From contig DWXD01000045.1 in the NCBI GenBank assembly GCA_019119365.1, forward strand, positions 1 through 62,181: a stretch of DNA of 62,181 nt. Reading direction: 5' to 3'. Positions 6,708 through 14,431 of the stretch are shown here, in pieces; the stretch's first letter is position 1, and each line of letters opens with the position of its first letter. A model generated the notes under the pieces. The model searched no databases. It worked only from the letters and a program-made list of their open reading frames with translations, and was not told the DNA's origin. Made by a program: the position numbers and the translations under genes. The stretch is from Candidatus Gemmiger stercoripullorum. Its GTDB lineage: Bacteria; Bacillota; Clostridia; Oscillospirales; Ruminococcaceae.

Positions 6708-7895
6708 TTATTCCAGCACAAGAAACTGCGTGTCGATGCTGTCCTCCAGCACGCCGCGGATCTCGTCGCGGGTCAGGGTAAAGTTGCCGTGCGCCGCGCC
6801 CATCTCGTCGGTGTAGGCGGGGTAGGGGTAAACGCAGATGTTCTCGTACCGCGCTTCATACTGCGTCACGGTGGGGTAGAGCTTGGGGTCTTTGAGCGCC
6901 ACGCTCACGCTGCCGTCCGGCTGGGTCGTTTTTTCCATCGTCACGCCCAGGATCACGCCGATCATGTTGTCCGCCTGCGCCTGCGCGCTGATGAAATTGC
7001 CCAGAGAGTACGCCACAAAGCACGGCCGCCCATCCGCCGCCGTCAGCCATTCGGCCGTCTGGGTCACATGCGGGTGGGTGCCAACGATCAGGTCCACGCC
7101 CGCGTCCGCCAGCCACTGCGCGGTGTCGCGCTGGCCGTCGGTCACGGTATGGCTGCCCTCCACGCCCCAGTGGCAGCTCACAACCAGCACATCGCAGTTG
7201 GGGCGCAGCGCGTCAATCTGCGCTTCGATCACATCGCGCTCATCGAGATAGATCACGCCGTATTTGCTGTCTGCGGGCGTCGGCAGGCCGTTGGTCGTCT
7301 CGGTATAGGAAAGATAGCCGATCGTGATGCCGTTGAGGGTCTGGGTGGTCAGGTTGGCGGTCGGGTCGTCCAGGTCATAGAACCCGGCCGTCACGACGTC
7401 CTCCGGCATGGCGGCCCAGTGCGCCATCGAAGATTCGATGCCGCCTGCGCCCTTGTCGTAGCTGTGGTTGTTGGACAGGCTGAACACCCGGAAGCCGATG
7501 TCATACAGCGCGTTGGTGATGTCGCCGGGCGTCGAGAACATCGGGTAGCCGGAAGGCTCGTAGTCGTCGTTGACCAGCGTCTCCTGGTTGAGCCAGTTGA
7601 CGTCGAACCCGGCGTAGAAATCACGCATCGGCTCATAGGCGGCCGTAAAGTCGTAGCCCTCGCCCCCGGCGCGGTCGCGCGCCTGGTTGTACAGCCCTTC
7701 GTGGATCAGGTTGTCGCCGGTGGCGGAAAACCGCACCGTCTGCACAAGCGGCGTCGGCTCCGGCGTCGGTTCCGGGGTGGGGGCGGCGGTGGGCGCGGGC
7801 GTGACCGTCACTTCGATCGCAGGCCCGGCCCCGCACCCGGCCAGCAGCGCGGCCGCCAGCAGCGCGGCCGCCGCAGAAATTTTCTTTATACGCAT
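6708..7895 (-). CDS. CapA/PGA_cap-family lipoprotein
   Basis: A 395-residue exported lipoprotein. The signal sequence MRIKKISAAAALLAAALLAGC has a lipobox LAGC with the lipid-accepting cysteine at 21, followed by a Thr/Pro spacer (residues 29-49). The mature domain starts at about residue 52 with VRFSATGDNLIHEGLY and continues with NWLNQETLVN, SLSNNHSYDKG, VVSCHWGVEG and VGTHPHVTQ. These are the metal-ligand motifs of the calcineurin-like fold of the poly-gamma-glutamate capsule protein CapA (PF09587). No capB/capC partners are present. Its start overlaps the end of dapB by 10 bases, putting it under the lysine riboswitch, which is unusual for this family. Substrate unknown. Confidence 0.85.
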   Translation of the reverse strand: MRIKKISAAAALLAAALLAGCGAGPAIEVTVTPAPTAAPTPEPTPEPTPLVQTVRFSATGDNLIHEGLYNQARDRAGGEGYDFTAAYEPMRDFYAGFDVNWLNQETLVNDDYEPSGYPMFSTPGDITNALYDIGFRVFSLSNNHSYDKGAGGIESSMAHWAAMPEDVVTAGFYDLDDPTANLTTQTLNGITIGYLSYTETTNGLPTPADSKYGVIYLDERDVIEAQIDALRPNCDVLVVSCHWGVEGSHTVTDGQRDTAQWLADAGVDLIVGTHPHVTQTAEWLTAADGRPCFVAYSLGNFISAQAQADNMIGVILGVTMEKTTQPDGSVSVALKDPKLYPTVTQYEARYENICVYPYPAYTDEMGAAHGNFTLTRDEIRGVLEDSIDTQFLVLE

Positions 7896-8659
7896 GCCAG
7901 CTTCCCCCGCAAAAGATCGCTCATCGTGTAATAGCCGGGGGCCTGGCCGTCCAAAAACAGCGCGGCCTGCACGGCGCCGTCGGCAAACACGCCGCGGCTC
8001 TGGGCGCGGTGGCTCAGGGTCACGACCTCCTCCGGGCCGCAGAACAGCACGTCGTGGTCGCCCACGATGCCGCCGCCGCGCACGGCCGAAATGCCCAGCT
8101 CCTGCGCGCCGCGCGGCTGGCGCACATCGTGGCGGTCGTAGATATAGGTATACTGCCCGCCCGCCTGCGCGTTGATCGCGTCGGCGATCATCAGCGCGGT
8201 GCCGCTCGGCGCGTCCAGCTTGCTGTGGTGGTGCTTTTCCACGATCTCAATGTCGAACTCACCGCCGAACAGCGTCACGGCGCGGCGGCACAGCTCGATC
8301 AGCACATTGACGCCCAGCGACATGTTGGCGCTGCGGAACAGCGGGATCTTTTCGCTGGCGGCTTCCAGCACGGCCTCGTCCTCCTTGGAAAGCCCGGTCG
8401 AGCAGATCACGCAGGGCAGGCCGTGCCCGGCGGCGTAGCGGGCGGCCTCCACAGCCCCGGCTGCGCCGGTAAAGTCGATGATGACGCCGCGGCAGTTTTC
8501 CGGCAGCTCGCTCAAAGCGGCATACACCGGCACGGCCCCGGCCGCGCCGGGCGCTTTGTCGATACCGGCGACGACGCGGCAGTCGCCGCGCGCGGCGATC
8601 TTTTCCTGCAGGGCGCGGCCCATGCGGCCGTAAAAACCCTGGATGATGATATCAGTCAT
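7886..8659 (-). CDS. dapB: 4-hydroxy-tetrahydrodipicolinate reductase
   Basis: Reduces the DapA product to tetrahydrodipicolinate with NAD(P)H, the second committed step of the diaminopimelate/lysine branch. The 257-residue protein has the Rossmann motif GFYGRMGRA near residue 8, IDFTGAAG, and the signature EKHHHSKLDAPSGTA, which holds the catalytic histidines and lysine and the substrate-binding SGT. The start at ATG 8659 is preferred over an ATG seven codons upstream because AAGGAAG sits about 12 bases before it. Third gene of the riboswitch operon, 105 bases after dapA and overlapping capA. Confidence 0.95.
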   Translation of the reverse strand: MTDIIIQGFYGRMGRALQEKIAARGDCRVVAGIDKAPGAAGAVPVYAALSELPENCRGVIIDFTGAAGAVEAARYAAGHGLPCVICSTGLSKEDEAVLEAASEKIPLFRSANMSLGVNVLIELCRRAVTLFGGEFDIEIVEKHHHSKLDAPSGTALMIADAINAQAGGQYTYIYDRHDVRQPRGAQELGISAVRGGGIVGDHDVLFCGPEEVVTLSHRAQSRGVFADGAVQAALFLDGQAPGYYTMSDLLRGKLACV

Positions 8660-8764
8660 GCGTTCCACTTCCTTTTGCAAAAATCACAGCGCCCGCGGCG
8701 GACAGACCAAACCGCGCAGGCCCGCCCGGCCCGTGCGGGACCCGGCGGCCCTGCGCGGCCAAAG

Positions 8765-9658
8765 TCAGTCTTTCAGCAGCCCGAAGTTTTTCAGCGCCGT
8801 TTCCAGCTGCTGCTGCACAGCGGGCGATGGGGGGCACAGCGGCAGGCGCAGCGGCCCGGCGTCCCAGCCCAGGCGGTTCATCGCCCACTTGACCGGGATC
8901 GGGTTCACATCGGCAAACAGCGCGTGCACCAGTTCCAGCGCGCCCAGCTGCAGCGTGCGGCAGCGCGCGGCGTCGCCGTCCAGCCAGGCGGCGCAGATAT
9001 CGTGCGTATACTGCGGCGCTACGTTGGAAAGCACGCTGATGACGCCCTTGCCGCCCAGCGCCATGATCGGCAGGATCAGCCCGTCCTCGCCGGAATAGAT
9101 GTTCAGCTCATCCCCGCACAGCGCGGCGATCTCGCTGACCTGGGCCAGGTTGCCGCTGGCTTCCTTGACGCCGTTTATGTTGGGCAGCTTGCACAGCTCG
9201 GCCAGCGTTGCGGGCAGGATGTTGCAGCCGGTGCGGCTGGGGACGTTGTACAGGATGCAGGGCAGCGAAACGGCGTTCGCGATCGCGGAAAAATGCGCGA
9301 TCAGCCCGGCCTGGCTGGCCTTGTTGTAGTACGGCGTCACCAGCAGCAGCGCGTCGGCGCCCACCTCCTCGGCGTGCTGGCTCAGCTTGACGGCATACGC
9401 CGTGTCGTTCGAGCCGGTCCCGGCGACGACCGGCACGCGGCGGGCCGTGTGCTCCACCGCAAAGCGGATGCACTCGGCGTGCTCCTCGTGCGTCAGCGTG
9501 GCCGATTCGCCGGTCGTGCCGCAGATGATGATGGCGTCGGTGCCGTGTTCGATCTGGTCGTCGATGATGCGGCCCAGCTCGGCATAGTTGACGCTGCCGT
9601 CAGCGTGCATCGGCGTGATGATGGCCACGCCCGCCCCGGTAAACACAGGCTTTTTCAT
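8765..9658 (-). CDS. dapA: 4-hydroxy-tetrahydrodipicolinate synthase
   Basis: Condenses aspartate semialdehyde and pyruvate, the first step of the lysine branch. The 297-residue protein has GTTGESATLT near residue 47, ILYNVPSRTG (catalytic Tyr and pyruvate-binding loop) near 136 and GVKEASGN, whose lysine forms the Schiff base. Length and motifs are standard for the class I aldolase TIM-barrel family. Second gene of the operon, 34 bases after asd; its own start at ATG 9658 has GGGAGG upstream. Confidence 0.96.
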   Translation of the reverse strand: MKKPVFTGAGVAIITPMHADGSVNYAELGRIIDDQIEHGTDAIIICGTTGESATLTHEEHAECIRFAVEHTARRVPVVAGTGSNDTAYAVKLSQHAEEVGADALLLVTPYYNKASQAGLIAHFSAIANAVSLPCILYNVPSRTGCNILPATLAELCKLPNINGVKEASGNLAQVSEIAALCGDELNIYSGEDGLILPIMALGGKGVISVLSNVAPQYTHDICAAWLDGDAARCRTLQLGALELVHALFADVNPIPVKWAMNRLGWDAGPLRLPLCPPSPAVQQQLETALKNFGLLKD

Positions 9659-9692
9659 GGAAAAACCTCCCTGTCAAACGCCCTGGCGGCGT

Positions 9693-10769
9693 TTAGTCGA
9701 AATAGCCTTTGGCGGCCAGCAGCTCCGCCAGCAGCACCGCGCCGCCCGCCGCGCCGCGCAGCGTGTTGTGGGAAAGGCAGACAAACTTGTAGTCGTACTG
9801 CGTGTCCTCGCGCAGGCGGCCGATGCTCACCGCCATGCCGTTCTCAAGCATGCGGTCGAGCTTGGGCTGCGGGCGGTCGTCCTCGGTGAAATAGTGCAAA
9901 AACTGTTTGGGCGCGCTGGGCAGGTCCAGCTCCTGCGCCGGGCCGCGGAACCCGGCCCAGGCGCTCAAGATCTCTTCCTTGGAAGGCTTGCGCTCAAAGC
10001 TCACGAACACCGCGCCCATGTGCCCGTCCGAGACCGGCACGCGCAGGCACTGCGCCGTGAAGGAGGGGGCGGTGGCAGGCACGATGCGGTCGCCCTCGAT
10101 GCGGCCCCACAGCTTGAGCGGCTCCTGCTCGCTCTTTTCTTCCTCGCCGCCGATGTAGGGGATGACGTTATCCAGGATATCGGGGAAGGTTTCGAACGTT
10201 TTGCCCGCGCCGGAGATGGCCTGATAGGTGCAGACCAGGCATTTGGTGATGCCGTAGCCGCGCAGCGGGTGCAGCGCGGGCACATAGCTCTGCAGGCTGC
10301 AGTTGGACTTGACCGCGATAAAGCCGCGTTTGGTGCCCAGGCGGCGGCGCTGCGCGGGGATGATCTCAATGTGCTCGGCGTTGATCTCGGGCACGACCAT
10401 CGGCACGTCCGGCGTCATGCGGTGGGCGCTGTTGTTGGACACGACCGGGCACTCGGCCTTGGCATAGGCTTCCTCCAGCGCCTTGATCTCGTCTTTTTTC
10501 ATGTTGACGGCGCAGAACACAAAATCCACCTGCGCGGCCACCGCGGCCACGTCGGCGGCGTCCAGCACCACCATGTCCTTGACACAGTCGGGCATCGGCG
10601 TCGCCATCGCCCAGCGGTTGCCCACAGCCTCCTGGTAGGTGCGCCCGGCCGAACGGGCCGAGGCGGCCAGCGCCGTGAGCTTGAACCACGGGTGCTGCGC
10701 CAGCAGCGTGACAAACCGCTGGCCGACCATGCCGGTGGCGCCCACGACGCCCACTTTGAACTGTTTCAT
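9693..10769 (-). CDS. asd: aspartate-semialdehyde dehydrogenase (archaeal/fungal-type)
   Basis: Reduces aspartyl phosphate to aspartate semialdehyde with NADPH, the branch-point substrate for DapA. The 358-residue protein starts VGVVGATGMVGQRFV (Rossmann loop) and has the nucleophilic cysteine in VKSNCSLQSY. The sequence around it and ISGAGKTFETFPDILDN belong to the type found in archaea, fungi and many Clostridia rather than the E. coli type. The start at ATG 10769 is preferred because AAGGAAGG precedes it; upstream codons in this frame lie in the riboswitch leader. First gene of the lysine operon. Confidence 0.95.
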   Translation of the reverse strand: MKQFKVGVVGATGMVGQRFVTLLAQHPWFKLTALAASARSAGRTYQEAVGNRWAMATPMPDCVKDMVVLDAADVAAVAAQVDFVFCAVNMKKDEIKALEEAYAKAECPVVSNNSAHRMTPDVPMVVPEINAEHIEIIPAQRRRLGTKRGFIAVKSNCSLQSYVPALHPLRGYGITKCLVCTYQAISGAGKTFETFPDILDNVIPYIGGEEEKSEQEPLKLWGRIEGDRIVPATAPSFTAQCLRVPVSDGHMGAVFVSFERKPSKEEILSAWAGFRGPAQELDLPSAPKQFLHYFTEDDRPQPKLDRMLENGMAVSIGRLREDTQYDYKFVCLSHNTLRGAAGGAVLLAELLAAKGYFD

Positions 10770-10865
10770 AACGGGTACCTTCCTTTCCCAAACGTCCTGT
10801 ACCGCAGTGTATGCGGCGGCAGGAAAACCTGTGCCGGGCCGCGGCCGGAAAGGACCGCAGACAAT

Positions 10866-10890
10866 AAAAAAACCGGCTTGAAAACCGGCA
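10866..10890 (-). terminator. leader terminator of the lysine riboswitch
   Basis: On the minus strand GCCGG, TTTTCAAG, CCGGT is followed by a seven-T tract just after the aptamer and about 100 bases before asd. The stem is short (5 bp with a wobble), as expected for an expression platform that competes with an antiterminator. Confidence 0.7.
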
Positions 10891-10920
10891 CAAAATGCAA
10901 TATAATCATATACTGCATGT

Positions 10921-11093
10921 ACACAGCGCCCCACGCTGCATTTTTGGCTGCGGCGTGACAGTTCCGTCCCTGTTCGGCGGCGGACCCAGGCCGATGCGTG
11001 CCGTGCATCGCCTTCGGCGGCCAACCCTTTCGCCGCGGCCTGCCCTGGCTGGCTGCCGCCTGACGGTTACTGATGTTGCCCGCGCCTCTGTGT
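10921..11093 (-). promoter_or_regulatory. lysine riboswitch (L box)
   Basis: Read on the minus strand, the leader has the P1 stem ACACAG (11088-11093) pairing with CTGTGT (10921-10926). The conserved core blocks follow in order: AGAGGCGCG, CATCAGTA, GAAAGGG, GCCGAAGGC, CCTGGGTC, GGAACTGTCAC. These match the L-box core, including the AGAGG-GC and CATCAGTA junction segments and the GCCGAAGG hairpin. A terminator hairpin follows at 10866-10890. Binding of lysine would favour termination and switch off asd-dapA-dapB-capA-ACT. Confidence 0.9.
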
Positions 11094-11100
11094 TGTGTTC

Positions 11101-11129
11101 ATCATACCATTGTACCCCCTGAATGTCAA
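11101..11129 (-). promoter_or_regulatory. sigma-A promoter of the lysine operon
   Basis: On the minus strand TTGACA (11124-11129), 17-base spacer, TATGAT (11101-11106), ending 7 bases before the start of the aptamer. Its -35 lies in the short region upstream of the divergent queA gene. Confidence 0.85.
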
Positions 11130-11150
11130 CGATAAAAAGGAAGCAGACTG

Positions 11151-12179
11151 ATGTTAAAAAAAGACTTCTGGTATGACCTGCCCAAAGAACTCATCGCCCA
11201 GGAACCCGCCGACCCGCGCGACAGCGCCCGGCTGATGGTCCTTTCGCGGCAAAACGATTCCATCGAGCACAAAATTTTCCGCGACCTGCCCGATTATCTC
11301 GAACCGGGCGACGTGCTTGTGCTCAACAATTCCAAGGTGCTGCCCGCGCGGCTCATCGGCGCCAAGGTGCCCACCGGCGCCGTGTGCGAAGTGCTGCTGC
11401 TGCGCCAGGTGCACGGCGACACCTGGGAGTGTCTGGCCCGCCCGGGCCGCCGCATGCAGGCGGGCACGCGGCTTTCTTTCGGCGACGGCAGCCTGACGGC
11501 CGCCGTGGACGAAACGCTGCCCGAGGGCAACAAGCTCGTCACCTTTACCTATGACACCCAGACGCTGTACGAAAAGCTCGACGCGTTCGGCAAAATGCCG
11601 CTACCGCCCTACATCACCAAACAGCTCGAAGACCAGAGCCAGTACCAGACTGTCTATGCCAAGGAGCTCGGCAGCGCCGCCGCCCCCACGGCCGGGCTGC
11701 ACTTCACGCCCGAACTGCTGGAAAAAATTCGCGCCAAAGGCGTGCAGATCGCCGAAGTCACGCTGCACGTCGGCCTTGGCACCTTCCGCCCGGTCAGCGA
11801 GGAGAGCATCGAGGACCACCACATGCACAGCGAATGGTACTGTGTGGACGAAAAGACCGCCGCAACCGTCAACGCCGCCCGCGCCGCCGGGCGCCGCGTC
11901 GTCGCCGTGGGCACCACGAGCTGCCGCACGCTGGAAGCCGTCTGGGCCAAATACGGCCGCATCGTGCCCTGCAGCGGCAACACCGATATCTTTCTGTATC
12001 CGGGCGTCGAGCTGCACGCCATCGACGCGCTCGTCACCAACTTCCACCTGCCCGAAAGCACGCTCATCATGCTCATTGCCGCGTTCTACGGCTATGACAA
12101 GACGATGGCGGCCTACCGGGAGGCGGTCGCGCAGCGCTACCGCTTCTTCTCTTTCGGCGACGCGATGCTGATCCGCTGA
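11151..12179 (+). CDS. queA: S-adenosylmethionine:tRNA ribosyltransferase-isomerase
   Basis: Transfers and isomerises the ribosyl moiety of SAM onto 7-aminomethyl-7-deazaguanine in tRNA, giving epoxyqueuosine. The 342-residue protein begins with the family pattern DFWYDLPKELIAQEPADPRDSARLM and contains VLVLNNSKVLPARL, PPYI, TVYAKELGSAAAPTAGLHFT and NFHLPESTL, all standard for QueA. Start at ATG 11151 with AAGGAAG 9-15 bases upstream. Divergent from the lysine operon; an MFS gene follows 20 bases downstream. Confidence 0.96.
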   Translation: MLKKDFWYDLPKELIAQEPADPRDSARLMVLSRQNDSIEHKIFRDLPDYLEPGDVLVLNNSKVLPARLIGAKVPTGAVCEVLLLRQVHGDTWECLARPGRRMQAGTRLSFGDGSLTAAVDETLPEGNKLVTFTYDTQTLYEKLDAFGKMPLPPYITKQLEDQSQYQTVYAKELGSAAAPTAGLHFTPELLEKIRAKGVQIAEVTLHVGLGTFRPVSEESIEDHHMHSEWYCVDEKTAATVNAARAAGRRVVAVGTTSCRTLEAVWAKYGRIVPCSGNTDIFLYPGVELHAIDALVTNFHLPESTLIMLIAAFYGYDKTMAAYREAVAQRYRFFSFGDAMLIR

Positions 12180-12199
12180 CAGAAAACGAGGGAAAAACA

Positions 12200-13414
12200 A
12201 TGGGAAAATTTTTCAAAAACGGCCTGAGCTATGAACACACGATCAAAGCCTGCTTTATCGGCTACATCGTGCAGGCCATCGTCAACAACTTTGCGCCGCT
12301 GCTGTTTCTGACCTTCCAGCAGAGCTACGGCATCCCGCTTTCGCGCATCACGCTGCTCATCACCTTCAACTTCTGCGTGCAGCTCTCGGTCGACCTGCTC
12401 AGCGCGGGCTTCATCGACCGCATCGGCTACCGCGCGGCGATGATGCTGGCGCATATCCTTTCGGCCGCCGGGCTCGTCGCGCTGGCCGTGCTGCCGGAGC
12501 TGCTGCCCAGCCCGTTTGCCGGGCTGATCGTTGCCGTGATGATCTACGCCGTCGGCGGCGGGCTGCTGGAGGTGCTGGTCAGCCCGGTCGTCGAAGCCTG
12601 CCCGACCGATAACAAAGAGGCCGCCATGAGCCTGCTGCATTCGTTCTACTGCTGGGGGCAGATGGGCGTGGTGCTGCTCTCCAGCGTGTTCTTTGCGGTG
12701 TTCGGCATCGCGCACTGGCGGGTGCTGGCGCTGCTGTGGGCCGTGATACCGGCGCTCAACTGCCTGCTGTTCGCCAAAGTGCCCATCTATACGCTGATCG
12801 AGGAAGGCGGCCGCGGCACGCCGCTCGCCGGGCTTGTCAAAAGCCGCACTTTCTGGCTGCTGCTGGTGCTTATGGTCTGCTCCGGCGCCAGCGAGCAGGC
12901 GGTCAGTCAGTGGGCTTCCACGTTTGCCGAATCGGAACTGCACATCTCCAAAGCGCTGGGCGATCTGGCCGGGCCGATGTTCTTCGCCGCCCTCATGGGG
13001 ACCTCCCGCGCCATCTACGGCAAGTTCGGCGCGCGCATCCGGCTCGAGAGCTTCATGCGCGGCAGCATCGTGCTGTGCATTGCCAGCTACCTGCTCATCT
13101 CGCTGTCGCCGTATCCGGCGCTCAGCCTGCTCGGCTGCGGGCTGTGCGGCTTCTCGGTCGGCATCCTCTGGCCGGGCACCTTCAGCCTCGGGTCCGAATT
13201 TTTGCCGCGCGGCGGCACGCTGCTGTTCGCGCTCATGGCGCTGGGCGGCGATTTGGGCTGCATGAGCGGCCCGACCTTCGTCGGTATGGTGTCCTCGGCT
13301 TCGGCGGGCGGGCTGCACACCGGCATCCTGCTGGCGGTTGTATTCCCGGTGCTGATGCTCGCGGGCTGCGGCGCGCTCGTCCTCAAACGCCGCCGCCTGC
13401 CGCAGCGCGGCTGA
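12200..13414 (+). CDS. MFS transporter
   Basis: A 404-residue protein with about twelve hydrophobic segments in two six-span halves joined by a cytoplasmic loop near residues 205-215 (IEEGGRGTPLAGLVKSRTF). The first half has the MFS loop-2 remnant GFIDRIGYRAAM, resembling the D-G-R motif. Overall it looks like sugar/aromatic-type MFS proteins of gut Clostridia, but the substrate cannot be read from it. It follows queA by 20 bases with GAGGGAAAAAC as ribosome binding site, so it is probably cotranscribed. This does not prove a link to queuosine precursors, though import of queuine-like compounds would be a reasonable idea to test. Confidence 0.85.
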   Translation: MGKFFKNGLSYEHTIKACFIGYIVQAIVNNFAPLLFLTFQQSYGIPLSRITLLITFNFCVQLSVDLLSAGFIDRIGYRAAMMLAHILSAAGLVALAVLPELLPSPFAGLIVAVMIYAVGGGLLEVLVSPVVEACPTDNKEAAMSLLHSFYCWGQMGVVLLSSVFFAVFGIAHWRVLALLWAVIPALNCLLFAKVPIYTLIEEGGRGTPLAGLVKSRTFWLLLVLMVCSGASEQAVSQWASTFAESELHISKALGDLAGPMFFAALMGTSRAIYGKFGARIRLESFMRGSIVLCIASYLLISLSPYPALSLLGCGLCGFSVGILWPGTFSLGSEFLPRGGTLLFALMALGGDLGCMSGPTFVGMVSSASAGGLHTGILLAVVFPVLMLAGCGALVLKRRRLPQRG

Positions 13415-13445
13415 CACAGCGGACATAAAGACACATAATAGTGTG

Positions 13446-13507
13446 TGCTCTAAGCGACTTCCTGATTATGGCTTTTGTCGTGGTCAGGGAAGCGGTTGCT
13501 TAGAGCA
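13446..13507. repeat. imperfect inverted repeat with TGCTCTAAGC ends
   Basis: TGCTCTAAGC (13446-13455) is repeated in inverted form at 13498-13507, with further weaker pairing inside (CTTCCTGA against TCAGGGAAG). The right arm is followed by a T-rich tail, so it may be the terminator of the queA-MFS unit. It could also be a mobile-element scar next to the toxin-antitoxin genes. The stretch 13508-13620 shows nothing else recognisable. Confidence 0.5.
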
Positions 13508-13625
13508 TTTTCATTTTCAACAGGTGGCGGGAAAATCACTCCACTGCAAGAGCGTAGCGGGTCGGCGGCAGTCCCGCGCGGCTTTTGTGCGGGCGCGTTT
13601 CGTGGCGCCTTTGCACACAGAAAAA

Positions 13626-13653
13626 CCGCCGTACAGGTTTCCCCATACGGCGG
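13626..13653 (-). terminator. terminator of the toxin-antitoxin operon
   Basis: On the minus strand CCGCCGTA (13646-13653), 12-base loop, TACGGCGG (13626-13633), then five T, 9 bases after the toxin stop. Confidence 0.8.
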
Positions 13654-13661
13654 CAGCACGC

Positions 13662-13943
13662 TCATTTGTCGAACAGGTCGCTGTGCGTCCCGGTGCGGGC
13701 CAGCGTCAGCACCAGCACATCGTCCTCAATACGGTAGACCAGCAGCCAGTCCGGCTGAATGTGGCATTCCCGATGCCCCACCCAATCGCCGGTCAGCTCA
13801 TGGTCTTTGTTTTTCTCCGGCAATTTTTCGCCCCGTGACAAGGCCCGGATGATGTCATCCAGCAGGCCGATGTCCATGTGGCGTTTCATCGCCAGCTTGT
13901 AGTCTTTCTTGAACTTTGTCGTCCAAACAATGTCAAGTTTCAT
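13662..13943 (-). CDS. yafQ: YafQ-family type II toxin (mRNA interferase)
   Basis: A 93-residue RelE-fold protein. The motif HRECHIQPDWLLVYRI, followed by VLVLTLARTGTHSDLF, is the YafQ signature; the histidines, the aspartate and the C-terminal HSDLF are the residues implicated in ribosome-dependent mRNA cleavage. The N-terminus (IVWTTKFKKDYKLAMKR) also fits. The start at ATG 13943 overlaps the stop of the antitoxin gene by four bases, the usual coupling that keeps antitoxin in excess. All recognisable catalytic positions are present, so it should be active. Confidence 0.9.
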   Translation of the reverse strand: MKLDIVWTTKFKKDYKLAMKRHMDIGLLDDIIRALSRGEKLPEKNKDHELTGDWVGHRECHIQPDWLLVYRIEDDVLVLTLARTGTHSDLFDK

Positions 13944-14215
13944 TTTTTCAGCTCCCGGAGGGCTTCTTCCACATCGGAGTAGTGCTTCACGCCGGGATCA
14001 CGCGCAATCCGTTCTGCCTCCAACATGGCGGCCATGGTTTCCTTGTTGGGCTGTTCCAGCTTGACTTCAAAGGGAAAGCCACCGGCGCGGAGCGACTGAC
14101 GCAGAAAGACATTGATCGCTGTCGTAAGGTTCACGCCCAATTCGTTGTAAAGCATTTCGCACTGCTTTTTGATGTCGCTGTCCATGCGGACGCTGAAATT
14201 TGTCGTGTTAGCCAT
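13940..14215 (-). CDS. dinJ: DinJ/RelB-family antitoxin
   Basis: A 91-residue protein with an N-terminal ribbon-helix-helix (TTNFSVRMDSDIKKQCEMLYNELGVNLTTAINVFLRQS), which binds the operator as a dimer. A charged C-terminal region (KHYSDVEEALRELKK) is expected to wrap the toxin. The start at ATG 14215 follows AAAGGGG; an upstream in-frame ATG at 14266 would run into the promoter. First gene of the operon. Confidence 0.9.
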   Translation of the reverse strand: MANTTNFSVRMDSDIKKQCEMLYNELGVNLTTAINVFLRQSLRAGGFPFEVKLEQPNKETMAAMLEAERIARDPGVKHYSDVEEALRELKK

Positions 14216-14248
14216 TGTGTCAGCCCCTTTCGAGTTTATTGCACCTAT

Positions 14249-14277
14249 ATTGTATATCGTATGCAATGCAAAGTCAA
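14249..14277 (-). promoter_or_regulatory. promoter and operator of the toxin-antitoxin operon
   Basis: On the minus strand TTGACT (14272-14277), 17-base spacer, TACAAT (14249-14254). A 19-base palindrome, ATTGCAT, ACGAT, ATACAAT (14249-14267), covers the spacer and -10 box. It is a likely autoregulatory site for the ribbon-helix-helix antitoxin. Confidence 0.75.
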
Positions 14278-14304
14278 CTCAATAGCCTAAAAATGCACAA
14301 AAAA

Positions 14305-14333
14305 TCTGCCAAAGGCTCGTTGCCTTTGGCAGA
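14305..14333 (-). terminator. terminator of the DUF4358 gene
   Basis: Perfect 12-bp stem TCTGCCAAAGGC / GCCTTTGGCAGA with a 5-base loop. On the minus strand a six-T tract follows directly, 99 bases after the stop of the lipoprotein gene. Confidence 0.85.
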
Positions 14334-14431
14334 AAGAACGCTTTTTATTGCTCGCATGACAGGATGCGGTTCAAAAACGCGCAGGTCCGGCTTTGCAGAG
14401 GTTTAAATCGTGTGGCTGCGGTTCGCCCCGA

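Noticed and set aside
13446-13507. Inverted repeat considered as ends of an insertion sequence
   Set aside because: Only about 40 bases separate the arms, no transposase is near and no target duplication could be seen; kept only as a repeat or terminator.
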